Assembly (NCBI RefSeq): GCF_000972385.1
Contig: NZ_JXTE01000030.1
Location: 1-64,000, forward strand
Direction: 5' to 3'
Length of the DNA stretch: 64,000 bases
Source of the DNA: Streptomyces sp. WM6386
GTDB lineage: Bacteria; Actinomycetota; Actinomycetes; Streptomycetales; Streptomycetaceae
The position numbers and the translations under genes were made by a program. The first letter of the stretch is position 1. Each line of letters starts with the position of its first letter. A model generated the notes under the pieces. That model searched no databases, was not told the DNA's origin, and saw only the letters and a list, made by a program, of their open reading frames with translations. This document shows, piece by piece, positions 36,212 to 49,133 of the stretch.

Positions 36212-37708
36212 ATGGTAATCACCGCTCAGCTCCCCACGGCTCGCGAAGAACCCCGCCCCGCCGACCCGGCCCCGTCCGCGCGGCGCGGGCCGATGCTGTG
36301 GCTGTGGCCGTTCGCCGTCGCCCTCGCCGTGGGGGGTTACGGGATGACCGACTCCCTGCTGGGGCGCGACGAACTGGTCACCTGGGACATGGTGGGCCGG
36401 GACACCGGCCGGGTCCTGGCCACGCTGGGAAACGTCGACGCCGTACACGGCACGTATTACCTGTTCATGCACGGATGGGTGGAGCTGTTCGGGGATTCCG
36501 TTGTTTCCCTGCGGCTGCCGTCGGTATTGGCTGTGGCGGGTGCGGCGGCCGTCATTGCTCTGATCGGGGAACGGCTCTTCGGATATCGCGCCGGAATTCT
36601 GGCCGGGTTTCTCTTCGCGATCTCACCGGCGGTGAGCCGCTATGGCCAGGAAGCCCGCAGCTACGCTCTGGTGATGCTCGCGGTCGCCCTCGCCACGCTC
36701 CTGCTGCTGCGGGCCCTGGACCGTCCGCGCAGCTTCTGGCGATGGGCCGGCTACGCGCTCACGCTGGTCCTGACCGGACTGCTCCACTTGATCGCGCTGT
36801 CCGTCGTACTCGCCCACGCCTGTCTGCTCGTGGCTCACGCGCGGCAGGACCGCTCGTTGTGGTGGAAGGCCGCTCTGGCACTGTCGGCGGTGGCCGGGTG
36901 CGTCGCCCCGCTCGCCGTGCTCGGCAGGTCCCAGGCCCAGCGTCAGCTGTACTGGGTGCCGGCGCCCGACGGCTGGGCTCTTCTCTCCCTGGCCCAGGGC
37001 CTGTTCGCCTCCGCAGTGGGTGGTGGAGCCCTGATCGCCCTGGCTGTGCTGGCCCGCTCGCGGCACAGGGCTCCGCTGGTGCTGTGCGGGGCCTGGGCCC
37101 TGTTGCCTCCCCTCCTCGTCTGGGCCGCCTCCCACGGCGAGGTCTCCTACTTCCGCAGCGTCTACGTCCTTTTCACCCTTCCGGCCTGGGCCCTCCTGGC
37201 CGGTGCGGGGGTCGCCGCGGCCTCGCGTTGCTGGAAGGCGGCCGCTGCCCTGGTCGCGACGCTGGCCGTGCTCACGCTGCCCGACCAGAGGCAGATGCGG
37301 CAGCCGTTCGAGCACGACGCCCCGGTGCCCCTCGACTACGCGGCGGCGGCCGATGTGATCGAGCGGTTCCACCGTCCCGGGGACGCCGTCGTCTACGACC
37401 GTGCCGACACCTGGAAACTGGACGGCGGAGTGCAGTACTACCTGCCTCGCGATCTGAAGCTGCGCGATGTCTTCCTGGCGAGGACGCCGGCCGGGATCGA
37501 CGACCTGTACGCGGTCCAGTGCTCCGTGCCGGACCTGTGCATCGAGGACGAGCCGCGCATCTGGCTGCTGACGCAGGGGACGGACTTTCCCTTCAGCGCC
37601 ATCGACCCCGCGCAGGCGAGCGCCTTGCAGCGGCGGTACACGGTGTCCGAGAGCAGGCCGGTGACGGGGATGACGGTGAGTCTGCTGGAGCGCACGGGCC
37701 GACGGTAG
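36212..37708 (+). CDS. GT39/ArnT-like integral membrane glycosyltransferase
   Basis: A protein of about 498 residues with an N-terminal Pro-rich tail and about ten to eleven hydrophobic helices, followed by a soluble domain of about 120 residues. The first external loop has LLGRDELVTWDM, the acidic DE position used by polyprenyl-phosphate-dependent enzymes, and ISPAVSRYGQEARSYALVML matches the second conserved loop of the PMT/ArnT superfamily. It would transfer a sugar from a lipid carrier to a protein or glycan outside the cell. ATG at 36212 has CGGAG about 10 nt upstream; a GTG at 36176 is an alternative. A terminator separates it from the collagen-like gene. Confidence 0.8.
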   Translation: MVITAQLPTAREEPRPADPAPSARRGPMLWLWPFAVALAVGGYGMTDSLLGRDELVTWDMVGRDTGRVLATLGNVDAVHGTYYLFMHGWVELFGDSVVSLRLPSVLAVAGAAAVIALIGERLFGYRAGILAGFLFAISPAVSRYGQEARSYALVMLAVALATLLLLRALDRPRSFWRWAGYALTLVLTGLLHLIALSVVLAHACLLVAHARQDRSLWWKAALALSAVAGCVAPLAVLGRSQAQRQLYWVPAPDGWALLSLAQGLFASAVGGGALIALAVLARSRHRAPLVLCGAWALLPPLLVWAASHGEVSYFRSVYVLFTLPAWALLAGAGVAAASRCWKAAAALVATLAVLTLPDQRQMRQPFEHDAPVPLDYAAAADVIERFHRPGDAVVYDRADTWKLDGGVQYYLPRDLKLRDVFLARTPAGIDDLYAVQCSVPDLCIEDEPRIWLLTQGTDFPFSAIDPAQASALQRRYTVSESRPVTGMTVSLLERTGRR

Positions 37709-37714
37709 ACGCGG

Positions 37715-37758
37715 CAAGGGGTGTCCGGCAGTCGTGACGACCTGCGGGACACCCCTTG
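37715..37758. terminator. Bidirectional terminator
   Basis: CAAGGGGTGTCC pairs with GGACACCCCTTG over a 12-bp outer stem, with an inner GCAG/CTGC element. It lies between the convergent membrane glycosyltransferase and collagen-like genes. Confidence 0.9.
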
Positions 37759-37782
37759 TGCCGGGCTCCGGGGAGTCGGGGC

Positions 37783-40713
<2,931 letters not shown>

Positions 40714-40972
40714 GGAAGGTCCCGCGAAGGACGGACGTCGTAGCGCCGCCCTCGTACTCGGGAGCCACCTGGGTCGGGCAGCACACCGACCAGAAGACTT
40801 TCGCCAGGCCGTACCCAACAGGGTGTACGGAACCGGCGAGACAGGACACAGAGAGCTCCCGTGCGGCGCCCGCGCCCCGGACGGCGGCACCGCGCATCGC
40901 GCGAGCCGCGGACGTCACCGGCATCGCCGGACCAGGTGCGGCGCCCGGGAGCCTGACGGGAGAAACGCCCGC

Positions 40973-43900
40973 ATGCTCGAGCCGACCGAACCCACCGAGG
41001 GTTCCGAACTCAACACCCCCAGCGACACCCTGCCGCCGCGTCGTCGGCGCAGGGCCGCATCCCGACCGGCGGGCCCCCCGGTCGGCGCCGCGGCCGAGAC
41101 GCCGGACGAGGTGACGCCGGCCATACCGGCCACCGAGGACGCGCCCGCCGAGGAGACCGAAGAGCCGACGGTGGCCGAAGAGGCCTCTGCGGAGACCGAG
41201 GCACCCGCCGAGGAGGCCGCGCCCGCCGGGCGTACGCGTCGTCGGGCCACCCGCCGGGCGTCCGCGCCCGCCGGTGCTCCGGCCGCGGTCGAGGCTGCCG
41301 AGACCGTCGTGCCCGCCGCGGCCGAGGTGAAGGCCGAGGAGGCCGCTGCGGAGACCGTGGTGGCCGAGGCGCCTGCCGAGGAGGCCGCGCCTGCCGGGCG
41401 TACGCGTCGTCGGGCCACCCGCCGGGCGTCCGCGCCCGCCGGTGCTCCGGCCGCCGCCGAGACCGCCGCACCCGCTGATGAAGCCGAAGAGGCCGTAGCG
41501 GCCGAAGCGCCCGCCGAGGAGGCAGCGCCCGCCGCGCGCACCCGCCGTCGGGCCACCCGCCGCACGGCCGCGCCCGTCGAGCCCGCCGCCCAGGACACCG
41601 AGGCTCCGGCGAAGGCCGAGCCGGAGCCGATCGTCACCGACGAGGCTGCCGCCGAGGAAGAGGCCCCGCGCCGGGCCCGCCGTCGCGCCACGCGTCGCGT
41701 GTCCGCGCCCACCGCGGCGCCCGAGAGCGTGGAGGCGCCCGTGAGCGCTGTCGAGGAGAACGAGCCGGTCGAGGCCGTCGTGGAGCCGAAGGCTGCCGAA
41801 GAGGCGCCGGCGAGCGAGGCCCCCGCCGCTGAAGCCCCCGCCGACGAGGCCGGCCCGCGTCGTGCGCGCCGCCGTTCCGTGCGTCGTGCCGCCACCGGGT
41901 TCTCCGAGCCCGCCGCGCGGTCCGGCGCCGACGAGAGCGCCGAGGACGAGGGTTCGCGTCGGCCGGCGCGGCCCGCCGTGGCCGTGTTCCAGGCGCCGGT
42001 CTTCGCCGAGCCGCAGTTCCAGACGCCTCAGCGGGCCGCTGCCGAGGCAGCCGCCGTCGAGGTGGAGGTCGAGGAGCCCGAGGCGGAGTTCCAGGAGGAG
42101 CAGACGCCGCGTCGCCGTCGCCGTCGTCGCGGTGAGCCCGCCGAGGCCGAGGCCGCCCCGGTCGTCGAGGCCGTCGCCGAGGAGGAGACGGACGAGGCCG
42201 AGGAGAGCGCCGACGTCGAGGACGGAGCCGAGGCGGAGGACGCCGAGGAGGGCGGTTCGCGCCGTCGCCGCCGTCGTGGTGGCCGTCGCCGTCGTCGCGG
42301 TGAGTCCGCCGACGCGGACGGCGAGGAGGGCGACGAGCTTGCCGCCGAGGCGGATCAGGATGCCGAGGACACCGCCGAGCAGGTCGAGGACGACGCGGAG
42401 GAGGACTCCGACGAAGGCGGTTCCTCGTCCTCCAGCAGCCGTCGCCGCCGTCGCCGCCGCCGCCGTACCGGTGACAGCTCCACCGACATCGAGCCCGGTG
42501 ACGGCGACCCCGAGCGCACGGTCGTCAAGGTCCGCGAGCCCCGCCCGAAGGCCGAGCCGTCCGACGAGGTGCAGTCCATCAAGGGCTCGACCCGTCTGGA
42601 GGCCAAGAAGCAGCGCCGCCGTGAGGGCCGTGAGCAGGGCCGCCGACGCGTCCCGATCATCACCGAGGCCGAGTTCCTGGCCCGCCGTGAGGCCGTCGAG
42701 CGGGTGATGGTCGTCCGCCAGAGCGGCGAGCGCACCCAGATCGGTGTCCTCGAGGACAACGTGCTCGTCGAGCACTACGTCAACAAGGAGCAGTCGACCT
42801 CGTACGTCGGCAACGTCTACCTGGGCAAGGTCCAGAACGTGCTGCCGTCGATGGAGGCCGCCTTCATCGACATCGGCAAGGGCCGCAACGCGGTGCTCTA
42901 CGCCGGTGAGGTCAACTTCGAGGCGCTGGGCATGGCCAACGGGCCGCGGCGCATCGAGAGCGCGCTGAAGTCCGGTCAGTCGGTGCTCGTCCAGGTGACG
43001 AAGGACCCGATCGGGCACAAGGGCGCGCGGCTGACCAGCCAGGTCTCCCTGCCCGGGCGCTACCTCGTGTACGTGCCCGAGGGTTCGATGACCGGCATCA
43101 GCCGCAAGCTGCCCGACACCGAGCGGGCGCGGCTGAAGACCATCCTCAAGAAGATCGTTCCCGAGGACGCGGGCGTCATCGTGCGCACCGCCGCCGAGGG
43201 CGCGAGCGAGGACGAGCTGCGCCGCGATGTCGAGCGACTGCAGGCGCAGTGGGAGGACATCGAGAAGAAGGCCAAGAACGGCAACGCGCCGACGCTGCTG
43301 TACGGCGAGCCGGACATGACCGTCCGGGTCGTCCGCGACATCTTCAACGAGGACTTCACCAAGGTCGTCGTCAGCGGTGACGAGGCGTGGGAGACCATCC
43401 ACGGATACGTCGCGCACGTCGCGCCCGACCTGGCCGAGCGGCTGTCGAAGTGGACCTCCGAGGTCGACGTCTTCGCCACCTACCGGATCGACGAGCAGCT
43501 CGCCAAGGCGCTGGACCGCAAGGTTTGGCTGCCCAGCGGCGGTTCGCTGGTGATCGACCGTACCGAGGCGATGGTCGTCGTCGACGTCAACACCGGCAAG
43601 TTCACCGGCCAGGGCGGCAACCTCGAGGAGACGGTCACCAGGAACAACCTGGAGGCGGCCGAGGAGATCGTGCGCCAGCTGCGGCTGCGCGACCTCGGCG
43701 GCATCATCGTCATCGACTTCATCGACATGGTCCTGGAGCAGAACCGGGACCTGGTGCTGCGGCGCCTGCTGGAGTGCCTGGGCCGGGACCGGACCAAGCA
43801 CCAGGTCGCCGAGGTCACCTCGCTGGGCCTGGTCCAGATGACCCGTAAGCGGGTCGGCCAGGGCCTGCTGGAGTCGTTCTCGGAGACCTGCGTCCACTGC

Positions 43901-44896
43901 AACGGCCGCGGTGTCATCGTCCACATGGAGCAGCCGACCTCCGTCGGAGGCGGCGGCAAGCGCAAGAAGCGCGGGCGTGGCGGCATCGAGCACGTGCACG
44001 AGGCCGCGGTGGCGGCGGAGTCCGCCGAGAGCGCCGAGGCCGACGAGCTGGACGTGGAGACCGAGGCGGAGGTGGCCGCCGAGGTCGCCGAGCCGGTCGC
44101 GCTGGCCGAGCCCGTCTTCGAGCCCGACGAGGAGCTGTACAGCAGCGTCGCCGAGGCGGAGGCCGCGGTGGGCCGGGGCCGTTCGCGGCGTCGGGCGAGC
44201 CGGCGGTCGTCGGCTCCGGCCGGTGCGCCGAAGCGGGAGCGGGGCGAGCGGGCCGAGGTTCCGACGGCTCAGGACGTGACGGCCGAGGAAGAGGTCGAGC
44301 GTCCGGTGCAGGTCGAGCCTGCCGCGCAGGTGCAGGTCGAGCCGGCCGCCGTCGAGGACCCGGTCGTCGAGGACGCCGCGCCCAGGGGACGTACGCGTCG
44401 TCGTGCGACCCGCAAGGTGTCCGCGCCGGCCGGATCGCCCGCGGGTGCCGAGGCGGCCGTCGTGACGGTCACCGAGGCCGTGGCAGCGCCCGCGCCGGTC
44501 GCCGAGGAGGCTCCGGTCAAGGCCGAGCAGTCCGAGGCGCCCGCCGAGAGCGCCGCCCCGGCCCGTCCGCGGCGCCGTGCCGTGCGCAAGGCCACCGCGC
44601 CGACCGCGTCCGAGGAGACGGCCGTCGTGGTCGTCCCGGCGGCGGAGACCGCCACGGAGGCCACGGCCTCCGAGGAGTCCGCCGAGGAGACGGCTCCGGC
44701 CAAGAAGACGGCCGCCCGCAAGACGGCCAAGAAGGCGACGGCGAAGAAGGCCGCCACCAAGAAGACCGCGGCCAAGAAGACGGTCGCGAAGAAGGCGACG
44801 ACCAAGAAGGCCGCTGCCAAGAAGACGACGGCGAAGAAGACCGCGGCGGCCGAGCAGACGGTCTCCAAGGTCTCGGCTTCCGCCGACGAGAGCTGA
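40973..44896 (+). CDS. rne: Ribonuclease E/G with long low-complexity tails
   Basis: A 1307-residue endoribonuclease. The catalytic core (about residues 565-985) contains the S1 domain NVYLGKVQNVLPSMEAAFIDIG near 613, the catalytic Asp in VVVDVNTGKFTG near 870 and the second Asp in GGIIVIDFIDM, and the Zn-link CVHCNGRG near 972. The N-terminal half (about 560 residues) is acidic and Arg-rich with repeats of RTRRRATRR(A)SAPAGAP. The C-terminal tail ends in Lys/Ala/Thr repeats resembling histone H1 (AAKKTVAKKATTKKAAAKK). Such tails scaffold the RNA degradosome. ATG at 40973, with a GGGAGAAA site. The frame upstream to 40823 is not codon-typical. Confidence 0.95.
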   Translation: MLEPTEPTEGSELNTPSDTLPPRRRRRAASRPAGPPVGAAAETPDEVTPAIPATEDAPAEETEEPTVAEEASAETEAPAEEAAPAGRTRRRATRRASAPAGAPAAVEAAETVVPAAAEVKAEEAAAETVVAEAPAEEAAPAGRTRRRATRRASAPAGAPAAAETAAPADEAEEAVAAEAPAEEAAPAARTRRRATRRTAAPVEPAAQDTEAPAKAEPEPIVTDEAAAEEEAPRRARRRATRRVSAPTAAPESVEAPVSAVEENEPVEAVVEPKAAEEAPASEAPAAEAPADEAGPRRARRRSVRRAATGFSEPAARSGADESAEDEGSRRPARPAVAVFQAPVFAEPQFQTPQRAAAEAAAVEVEVEEPEAEFQEEQTPRRRRRRRGEPAEAEAAPVVEAVAEEETDEAEESADVEDGAEAEDAEEGGSRRRRRRGGRRRRRGESADADGEEGDELAAEADQDAEDTAEQVEDDAEEDSDEGGSSSSSSRRRRRRRRRTGDSSTDIEPGDGDPERTVVKVREPRPKAEPSDEVQSIKGSTRLEAKKQRRREGREQGRRRVPIITEAEFLARREAVERVMVVRQSGERTQIGVLEDNVLVEHYVNKEQSTSYVGNVYLGKVQNVLPSMEAAFIDIGKGRNAVLYAGEVNFEALGMANGPRRIESALKSGQSVLVQVTKDPIGHKGARLTSQVSLPGRYLVYVPEGSMTGISRKLPDTERARLKTILKKIVPEDAGVIVRTAAEGASEDELRRDVERLQAQWEDIEKKAKNGNAPTLLYGEPDMTVRVVRDIFNEDFTKVVVSGDEAWETIHGYVAHVAPDLAERLSKWTSEVDVFATYRIDEQLAKALDRKVWLPSGGSLVIDRTEAMVVVDVNTGKFTGQGGNLEETVTRNNLEAAEEIVRQLRLRDLGGIIVIDFIDMVLEQNRDLVLRRLLECLGRDRTKHQVAEVTSLGLVQMTRKRVGQGLLESFSETCVHCNGRGVIVHMEQPTSVGGGGKRKKRGRGGIEHVHEAAVAAESAESAEADELDVETEAEVAAEVAEPVALAEPVFEPDEELYSSVAEAEAAVGRGRSRRRASRRSSAPAGAPKRERGERAEVPTAQDVTAEEEVERPVQVEPAAQVQVEPAAVEDPVVEDAAPRGRTRRRATRKVSAPAGSPAGAEAAVVTVTEAVAAPAPVAEEAPVKAEQSEAPAESAAPARPRRRAVRKATAPTASEETAVVVVPAAETATEATASEESAEETAPAKKTAARKTAKKATAKKAATKKTAAKKTVAKKATTKKAAAKKTTAKKTAAAEQTVSKVSASADES
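41207..41454 (+). repeat. Direct repeat within rne
   Basis: An 80-bp block at 41207-41286 recurs almost identically at 41375-41454, 168 bp (56 codons) later, and encodes EEAAPAGRTRRRATRRASAPAGAPAA-type residues. A diverged third copy follows near 41513. Confidence 0.8.
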
Positions 44897-44910
44897 GTTC
44901 CGGCTCACCG

Positions 44911-44950
44911 CGGGTGTGCGGCTGGTCAGGAGTGATCAGCCGCACACCCG
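44911..44950 (+). terminator. Terminator of rne
   Basis: CGGGTGTGCGGCTG pairs with CAGCCGCACACCCG, 14 bp, beginning 15 bp after the rne stop. No U-tract. Confidence 0.8.
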
Positions 44951-44966
44951 GGGGCCCCGGCCCGGT

Positions 44967-44996
44967 TTGACCCGTTCGGCCGTGGCCCCGTAACCT
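44967..44996 (+). promoter_or_regulatory. Housekeeping promoter of rplU-rpmA
   Basis: TTGACC and TAACCT are spaced by 18 bp, close to the Streptomyces HrdB consensus. Transcription would start near 45003 and give a 5' leader of about 134 nt before rplU. No known ribosomal-protein leader structure was recognised in it. Confidence 0.65.
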
Positions 44997-45136
44997 TGAC
45001 CGTCGGCGTGTCGACTGACACGTCACATCCCCGTAAACCCTTTCCTCCGGAGCACCTGGGTGTTTTGGAGAGGCTGTCCGCGTGCCGGGTGGCTGGACTG
45101 CGGGGGTGCCGTCCCGAGCGAGAGAGTGAGATCCGC

Positions 45137-45457
45137 GTGTACGCCATCGTGCGCAGCGGTGGTCGCCAGCACAAGGTTGCTGTCGGCGACATCGTTGAGG
45201 TTGACAAGATTTCCACTGCCAAGGTTGGCGACACGGTCGAGCTCTCGACCCTGCTCGTTGTCGACGGCGAGTCCGTGACCAGCGACCCGTGGGTGCTGGC
45301 CGGTATCAAGGTCCAGGCCGAGGTCGTGGACCACCACAAGGGCGTCAAGATCGACATCCTTCGCTACAAGAACAAGACCGGCTACCGCCGTCGTCAGGGC
45401 CACCGCCAGCAGTACACGGCGATCAAGGTCACTGAGATCCCCGCGGCTGCGAAGTAA
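45137..45457 (+). CDS. rplU: 50S ribosomal protein L21
   Basis: A 106-residue ribosomal protein of normal length. [23 protein letters not shown] is the N-terminal signature, and [25 protein letters not shown] the RNA-binding C-terminus. The GTG at 45137 has GAGAGTGAG upstream. rpmA follows 14 bp later, forming the usual rplU-rpmA pair. Confidence 0.97.
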   Translation: MYAIVRSGGRQHKVAVGDIVEVDKISTAKVGDTVELSTLLVVDGESVTSDPWVLAGIKVQAEVVDHHKGVKIDILRYKNKTGYRRRQGHRQQYTAIKVTEIPAAAK

Positions 45458-45471
45458 GGGACTGAGGAGAG

Positions 45472-45726
45472 ATGGCACACAAGAAGGGCGCATCGTCCAC
45501 CCGTAACGGTCGTGACTCCAACGCTCAGCGCCTCGGCGTGAAGCGTTTCGGCGGTCAGGTCGTCAACGCGGGTGAGATCCTGGTCCGCCAGCGCGGTACC
45601 CACTTCCACCCCGGCGCGGGCGTCGGCCGTGGCGGCGACGACACGCTGTTCGCCCTCGCGGCCGGTTCGGTGCAGTTCGGCACCCACCGTGGCCGCAAGG
45701 TCGTGAACATCGTCCCGGTCGCCTGA
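45472..45726 (+). CDS. rpmA: 50S ribosomal protein L27
   Basis: An 84-residue L27. The N-terminus [16 protein letters not shown] needs no processing and reaches the peptidyl transferase centre. [24 protein letters not shown] is diagnostic. ATG start with a TGAGGAGAG site 5 nt upstream. Confidence 0.97.
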   Translation: MAHKKGASSTRNGRDSNAQRLGVKRFGGQVVNAGEILVRQRGTHFHPGAGVGRGGDDTLFALAAGSVQFGTHRGRKVVNIVPVA

Positions 45727-45758
45727 GCTCAGGCTTAGGGCTTCAGACCGAACGTTTC

Positions 45759-45806
45759 GCGAGGCGGACCTCACTTCCCCTGTGGGAAGGCGGGTCCGCC
45801 TTTCGC
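45759..45806 (+). terminator. Terminator of rplU-rpmA
   Basis: GGCGGACC/GGTCCGCC outer stem (45763-45800) with an inner CTTCCC/GGGAAG hairpin, followed by TTTCGC that can pair with GCGA at 45759. Read-through into obg is possible. Confidence 0.75.
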
Positions 45807-45860
45807 GTGTTACAGCAGTAGAGAACCGTACGAACATTTCAAGTGCTGGAGGCACCCCAC

Positions 45861-47306
45861 ATGACCACCTTCGTGGACCGCGTCGAACTGCATGTCGCCG
45901 CGGGTAACGGAGGTCACGGCTGTGCCTCCGTCCACCGGGAGAAGTTCAAGCCGCTCGGCGGCCCCGACGGCGGAAACGGCGGGCGGGGCGGCGACGTCAT
46001 CCTGACCGTCGACCAGTCGGTGACCACGCTCCTGGACTACCACCACTCCCCGCACCGCAAGGCCACCAACGGCAAGCCCGGCGAGGGCGGCAACCGCTCC
46101 GGCAAGGACGGTCAGGACCTGGTCCTGTTCGTGCCGGACGGCACCGTCGTACAGGACAAGGCGGGCAACGTCCTCGCCGACCTGGTCGGCCACGGCACCT
46201 CCTACGTCGCCGCACAGGGTGGCCGCGGTGGTCTCGGCAACGCGGCGCTGGCGTCCGCGCGGCGCAAGGCGCCCGGCTTCGCGCTGCTCGGTGTGCCCGG
46301 TGACCTCCAGGACATCGTCCTGGAGCTGAAGACCGTCGCCGACGTCGCGCTGGTCGGCTACCCGAGCGCGGGCAAGTCCTCGCTGATCTCGGTGCTCAGC
46401 GCGGCCAAGCCGAAGATCGCCGACTACCCCTTCACCACCCTGGTCCCGAACCTCGGTGTGGTGACCGCCGGCTCGACCGTCTACACCATCGCCGACGTGC
46501 CGGGTCTAATCCCGGGCGCCAGCCAGGGCAAGGGCCTGGGCCTGGAGTTCCTGCGGCACGTGGAGCGGTGCAGCGTGCTGGTGCATGTGCTGGACACGGC
46601 GACCCTGGAGTCCGACCGTGACCCCGTCTCCGACCTCGACATCATCGAGGAGGAGCTGCGGCAGTACGGCGCCGGGCTCGACAAGCGGCCCCGCATGGTC
46701 GTGCTGAACAAGATCGACGTCCCGGACGGCAAGGACCTCGCCGAGATGGTGCGCCCGGAGCTGGAGGCGCGCGGCTACCGCGTCTTCGAGGTGTCCGCGG
46801 TGGCGCACATGGGGCTGAAGGAACTGTCGTTCGCGCTGGCCGACGTGGTCGCAAAGGCGCGCGCCGCGAAGCCGAAGGAGGAGGCGACGCGGATCGTCAT
46901 CCGGCCCAAGGCCGTGGACGACGCGGGCTTCACCGTGGTGCGCGAGGAGGACGGGCTGTTCCGGGTGCGCGGCGAGAAGCCGGAGCGCTGGGTGCGGCAG
47001 ACCGACTTCAGCAACGACGAGGCCGTCGGCTATCTCGCCGACCGGCTCAACCGCCTCGGTGTCGAGGAGAAGCTGATGAAGGCGGGCGCCCGCTCGGGCG
47101 ACGGTGTCGCGATCGGCCCCGAGGACAACGCCGTGGTCTTCGACTGGGAGCCGACCGTGATGGCCGGTGCCGAGATGCTCGGCCGCCGTGGTGAGGACCA
47201 CCGCTTCGAGGCTCCGCGCCCCGCCGCTCAGCGGCGTCGCGACAAGGAGGCCGAACGGGACGAGGCGTCGCGGGAGTTCGACGACTTCGAGCCGTTCGAG
47301 CAGTGA
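45861..47306 (+). CDS. obgE: GTPase Obg (CgtA)
   Basis: A 481-residue GTPase for 50S assembly and, in Streptomyces, for the onset of aerial growth and sporulation. The Gly-rich Obg fold comes first ([15 protein letters not shown] ... [12 protein letters not shown]), then the G domain with G1 GYPSAGKSS, switch [17 protein letters not shown] and NKID, and a C-terminal OCT domain ([26 protein letters not shown]). The acidic tail ends in FDDFEPFEQ. The ATG at 45861 has GGAGG 8 nt upstream; the longer frame to 45843 is less likely. Confidence 0.96.
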   Translation: MTTFVDRVELHVAAGNGGHGCASVHREKFKPLGGPDGGNGGRGGDVILTVDQSVTTLLDYHHSPHRKATNGKPGEGGNRSGKDGQDLVLFVPDGTVVQDKAGNVLADLVGHGTSYVAAQGGRGGLGNAALASARRKAPGFALLGVPGDLQDIVLELKTVADVALVGYPSAGKSSLISVLSAAKPKIADYPFTTLVPNLGVVTAGSTVYTIADVPGLIPGASQGKGLGLEFLRHVERCSVLVHVLDTATLESDRDPVSDLDIIEEELRQYGAGLDKRPRMVVLNKIDVPDGKDLAEMVRPELEARGYRVFEVSAVAHMGLKELSFALADVVAKARAAKPKEEATRIVIRPKAVDDAGFTVVREEDGLFRVRGEKPERWVRQTDFSNDEAVGYLADRLNRLGVEEKLMKAGARSGDGVAIGPEDNAVVFDWEPTVMAGAEMLGRRGEDHRFEAPRPAAQRRRDKEAERDEASREFDDFEPFEQ

Positions 47307-47338
47307 GCCGGTCGGTGACCCCGGTCGCCGGCTGAGGT

Positions 47339-47372
47339 TGTCGTACGCCGGGAGAACCTCCGGCGTGCGACA
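47339..47372 (+). terminator. Terminator after obg
   Basis: TGTCGTACGCCGG pairs with CCGGCGTGCGACA (13 bp, one G-U) with an 8-nt loop, 32 bp after the obg stop. Confidence 0.8.
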
Positions 47373-47472
47373 GGGCAACCAAGCGTCGTTCCGGTGAGTC
47401 GTACGGGGCAGCGTGGATGAGGATCTTGCATCCTCTCCGCGGTCAACTGCCCTTACGACAGCCGGAGTTCAC

Positions 47473-48951
47473 GTGTCCCTGCCCGCTTCGCCCGCCTCGC
47501 GCAGAGCCCGGCGCGCCGTCGTCGCTGCGATCGCCCTGATCGCCGCCACGTGCGGCGCGCTTCCCGTCGCGCAGGCACAGCCGAAGGCCGGGGCGCCGCA
47601 GGACTTCAACGGGGACGGATACGAGGACCTCGCCGTCGGGGTGCCGTACGCCACGGTCGGCGGGAAGAAGGCGGCCGGTTACTTCGCCGTCGTCCTCGGG
47701 TCGGCGAAGGGCCTGGATCTCGCGACCAGGAGGGTCTACTCGCAGGCCTCGCCCGGTATCCCCGGATCGCCCGAGGCGGACGACCGCTTCGGTGACCGCG
47801 TCATCCCTGTCGACCTGGACGGCGACGGCTACACCGACCTGGTGGTGCCCGCTACCGGGGAGCACTGGACGTCGGGCGGCGAGGCACAGGTCCACAGCCA
47901 GACCGTGCTGTGGGGATCTGCCGCGGGCCTGTCCGGCGGAACGCTTCTGCGGCCGGGGCGGCTCCTCGCCCCCCGCTCCAGCCTCCCCGGCGACTTCGAC
48001 GGCGACGGCCACACCGACCTGGCCATGCCCGGCGGTGTGCGCTTCGGCCCCTTCACCCGGGACGGCGTGCCCGCCCGGACTCAGGAGATCCCCGCCTACG
48101 ACAGCGACGACTCGGTGCTCGACATGGCGGCCGGGGACGTCGACGGCGACGGCGTCACCGACCTCGTCTCGCTGACCATGCCCGCCGACTGGGAGCCCGG
48201 CGACCAGGGCTCCAGCCACAACCTCAACTACCTGCACGGCACCCAGCAGGGCCTCGCCCCGCTCACCGCGCTGCGGAACGCGCAGGGCGCGAAGATCGAG
48301 GGCGGCAGCGACATCGAGTTCGGTGACGTGAACGGCGACGGCCGCGACGACATCGTCTTCGGCAGGCCCTCCCCGGCCAACGGCAACGAGGAGCCGAGTG
48401 ACCCCAGCCAGTACGGCTCACGGGTCGGCGTCGTCCTGGGCACCGCGCAGGGCCCGAAGACCGGGGACCCGCGCATGCTTCACCAGGACACCCCCGGGGT
48501 GCCGGGCGTCGGCGAGTCGGGCGACTTCTTCGGCGCGTCCGTCGCGGTCGGGGACGTCGACGGCGACGGCTACGCCGACATCGTGGCCGGCAATCCGCTC
48601 GAGGACTTCGCCGGTGTGCAGGACGCGGGCACGGTCGTCGTGATCCCGGGCGGGGCGTCCGGCCCCACCGGTGCCGGTTCCAAGGTGTTCAGCCAGAACA
48701 CGGCCGGTGTCCCCGGCACCGCCGAGCGCCGGGACCGCTTCGGCGAGGCCCTCACCCTGCTCGACACCGACGACGACGGCCGCGCCGATCTGATCGTCGG
48801 CGCACCCGGCGAGAACGCCGACGCCGGCTCGGTGTGGGCCTTCCGCTCCACCGCCGCCGGGGTCACCACCAAGGGATCCCTCTCCTTCGGCGCCAAAGCC
48901 TTCGGCACGAACCCGGACTCCGCCCGGCTGGGCGCGGACTTCCCGCACTGA
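47473..48951 (+). CDS. Secreted FG-GAP (integrin-like) repeat protein
   Basis: A 492-residue protein. From the GTG at 47473 there is a good signal peptide (RRARRAVVAAIALIAATCGALPVAQAQ). Seven FG-GAP/VCBS-type calcium motifs follow, in order: DFNGDGYEDLAVG, DLDGDGYTDLVVP, DFDGDGHTDLAMP, DVDGDGVTDLVSL, DVNGDGRDDIVFG, DVDGDGYADIVAG, DTDDDGRADLIVG. This predicts a seven-bladed propeller. It is a cell-surface or secreted adhesion-like protein of unknown ligand. A GTG at 47413 in the same frame would add 20 residues before the signal peptide; GGAG just upstream of 47473 favours the shorter form. Confidence 0.88.
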   Translation: MSLPASPASRRARRAVVAAIALIAATCGALPVAQAQPKAGAPQDFNGDGYEDLAVGVPYATVGGKKAAGYFAVVLGSAKGLDLATRRVYSQASPGIPGSPEADDRFGDRVIPVDLDGDGYTDLVVPATGEHWTSGGEAQVHSQTVLWGSAAGLSGGTLLRPGRLLAPRSSLPGDFDGDGHTDLAMPGGVRFGPFTRDGVPARTQEIPAYDSDDSVLDMAAGDVDGDGVTDLVSLTMPADWEPGDQGSSHNLNYLHGTQQGLAPLTALRNAQGAKIEGGSDIEFGDVNGDGRDDIVFGRPSPANGNEEPSDPSQYGSRVGVVLGTAQGPKTGDPRMLHQDTPGVPGVGESGDFFGASVAVGDVDGDGYADIVAGNPLEDFAGVQDAGTVVVIPGGASGPTGAGSKVFSQNTAGVPGTAERRDRFGEALTLLDTDDDGRADLIVGAPGENADAGSVWAFRSTAAGVTTKGSLSFGAKAFGTNPDSARLGADFPH

Positions 48952-49133
48952 GCCGCCGCCCGAACTGATCATCAGTCAGGCCCGTTGCGGCAACGAGGTG
49001 TTCGTGTGCCGCGGCGGGTCTTCTGTTGTCTCCCTAGTTGTCATGCACCCGAAGCTCGTGGTTCAGCGGGCGGACTGTCCACGGGCGTGAGCTTCCAGTG
49101 TCCAAGAGGCCAGTGAGGCAGGGGAGTTCGCTG

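Noticed and set aside
44997..45136. Ribosomal protein L21 leader RNA before rplU
   Set aside because: No hairpin arrangement resembling known L21 leaders was recognised; only a promoter and leader can be supported.
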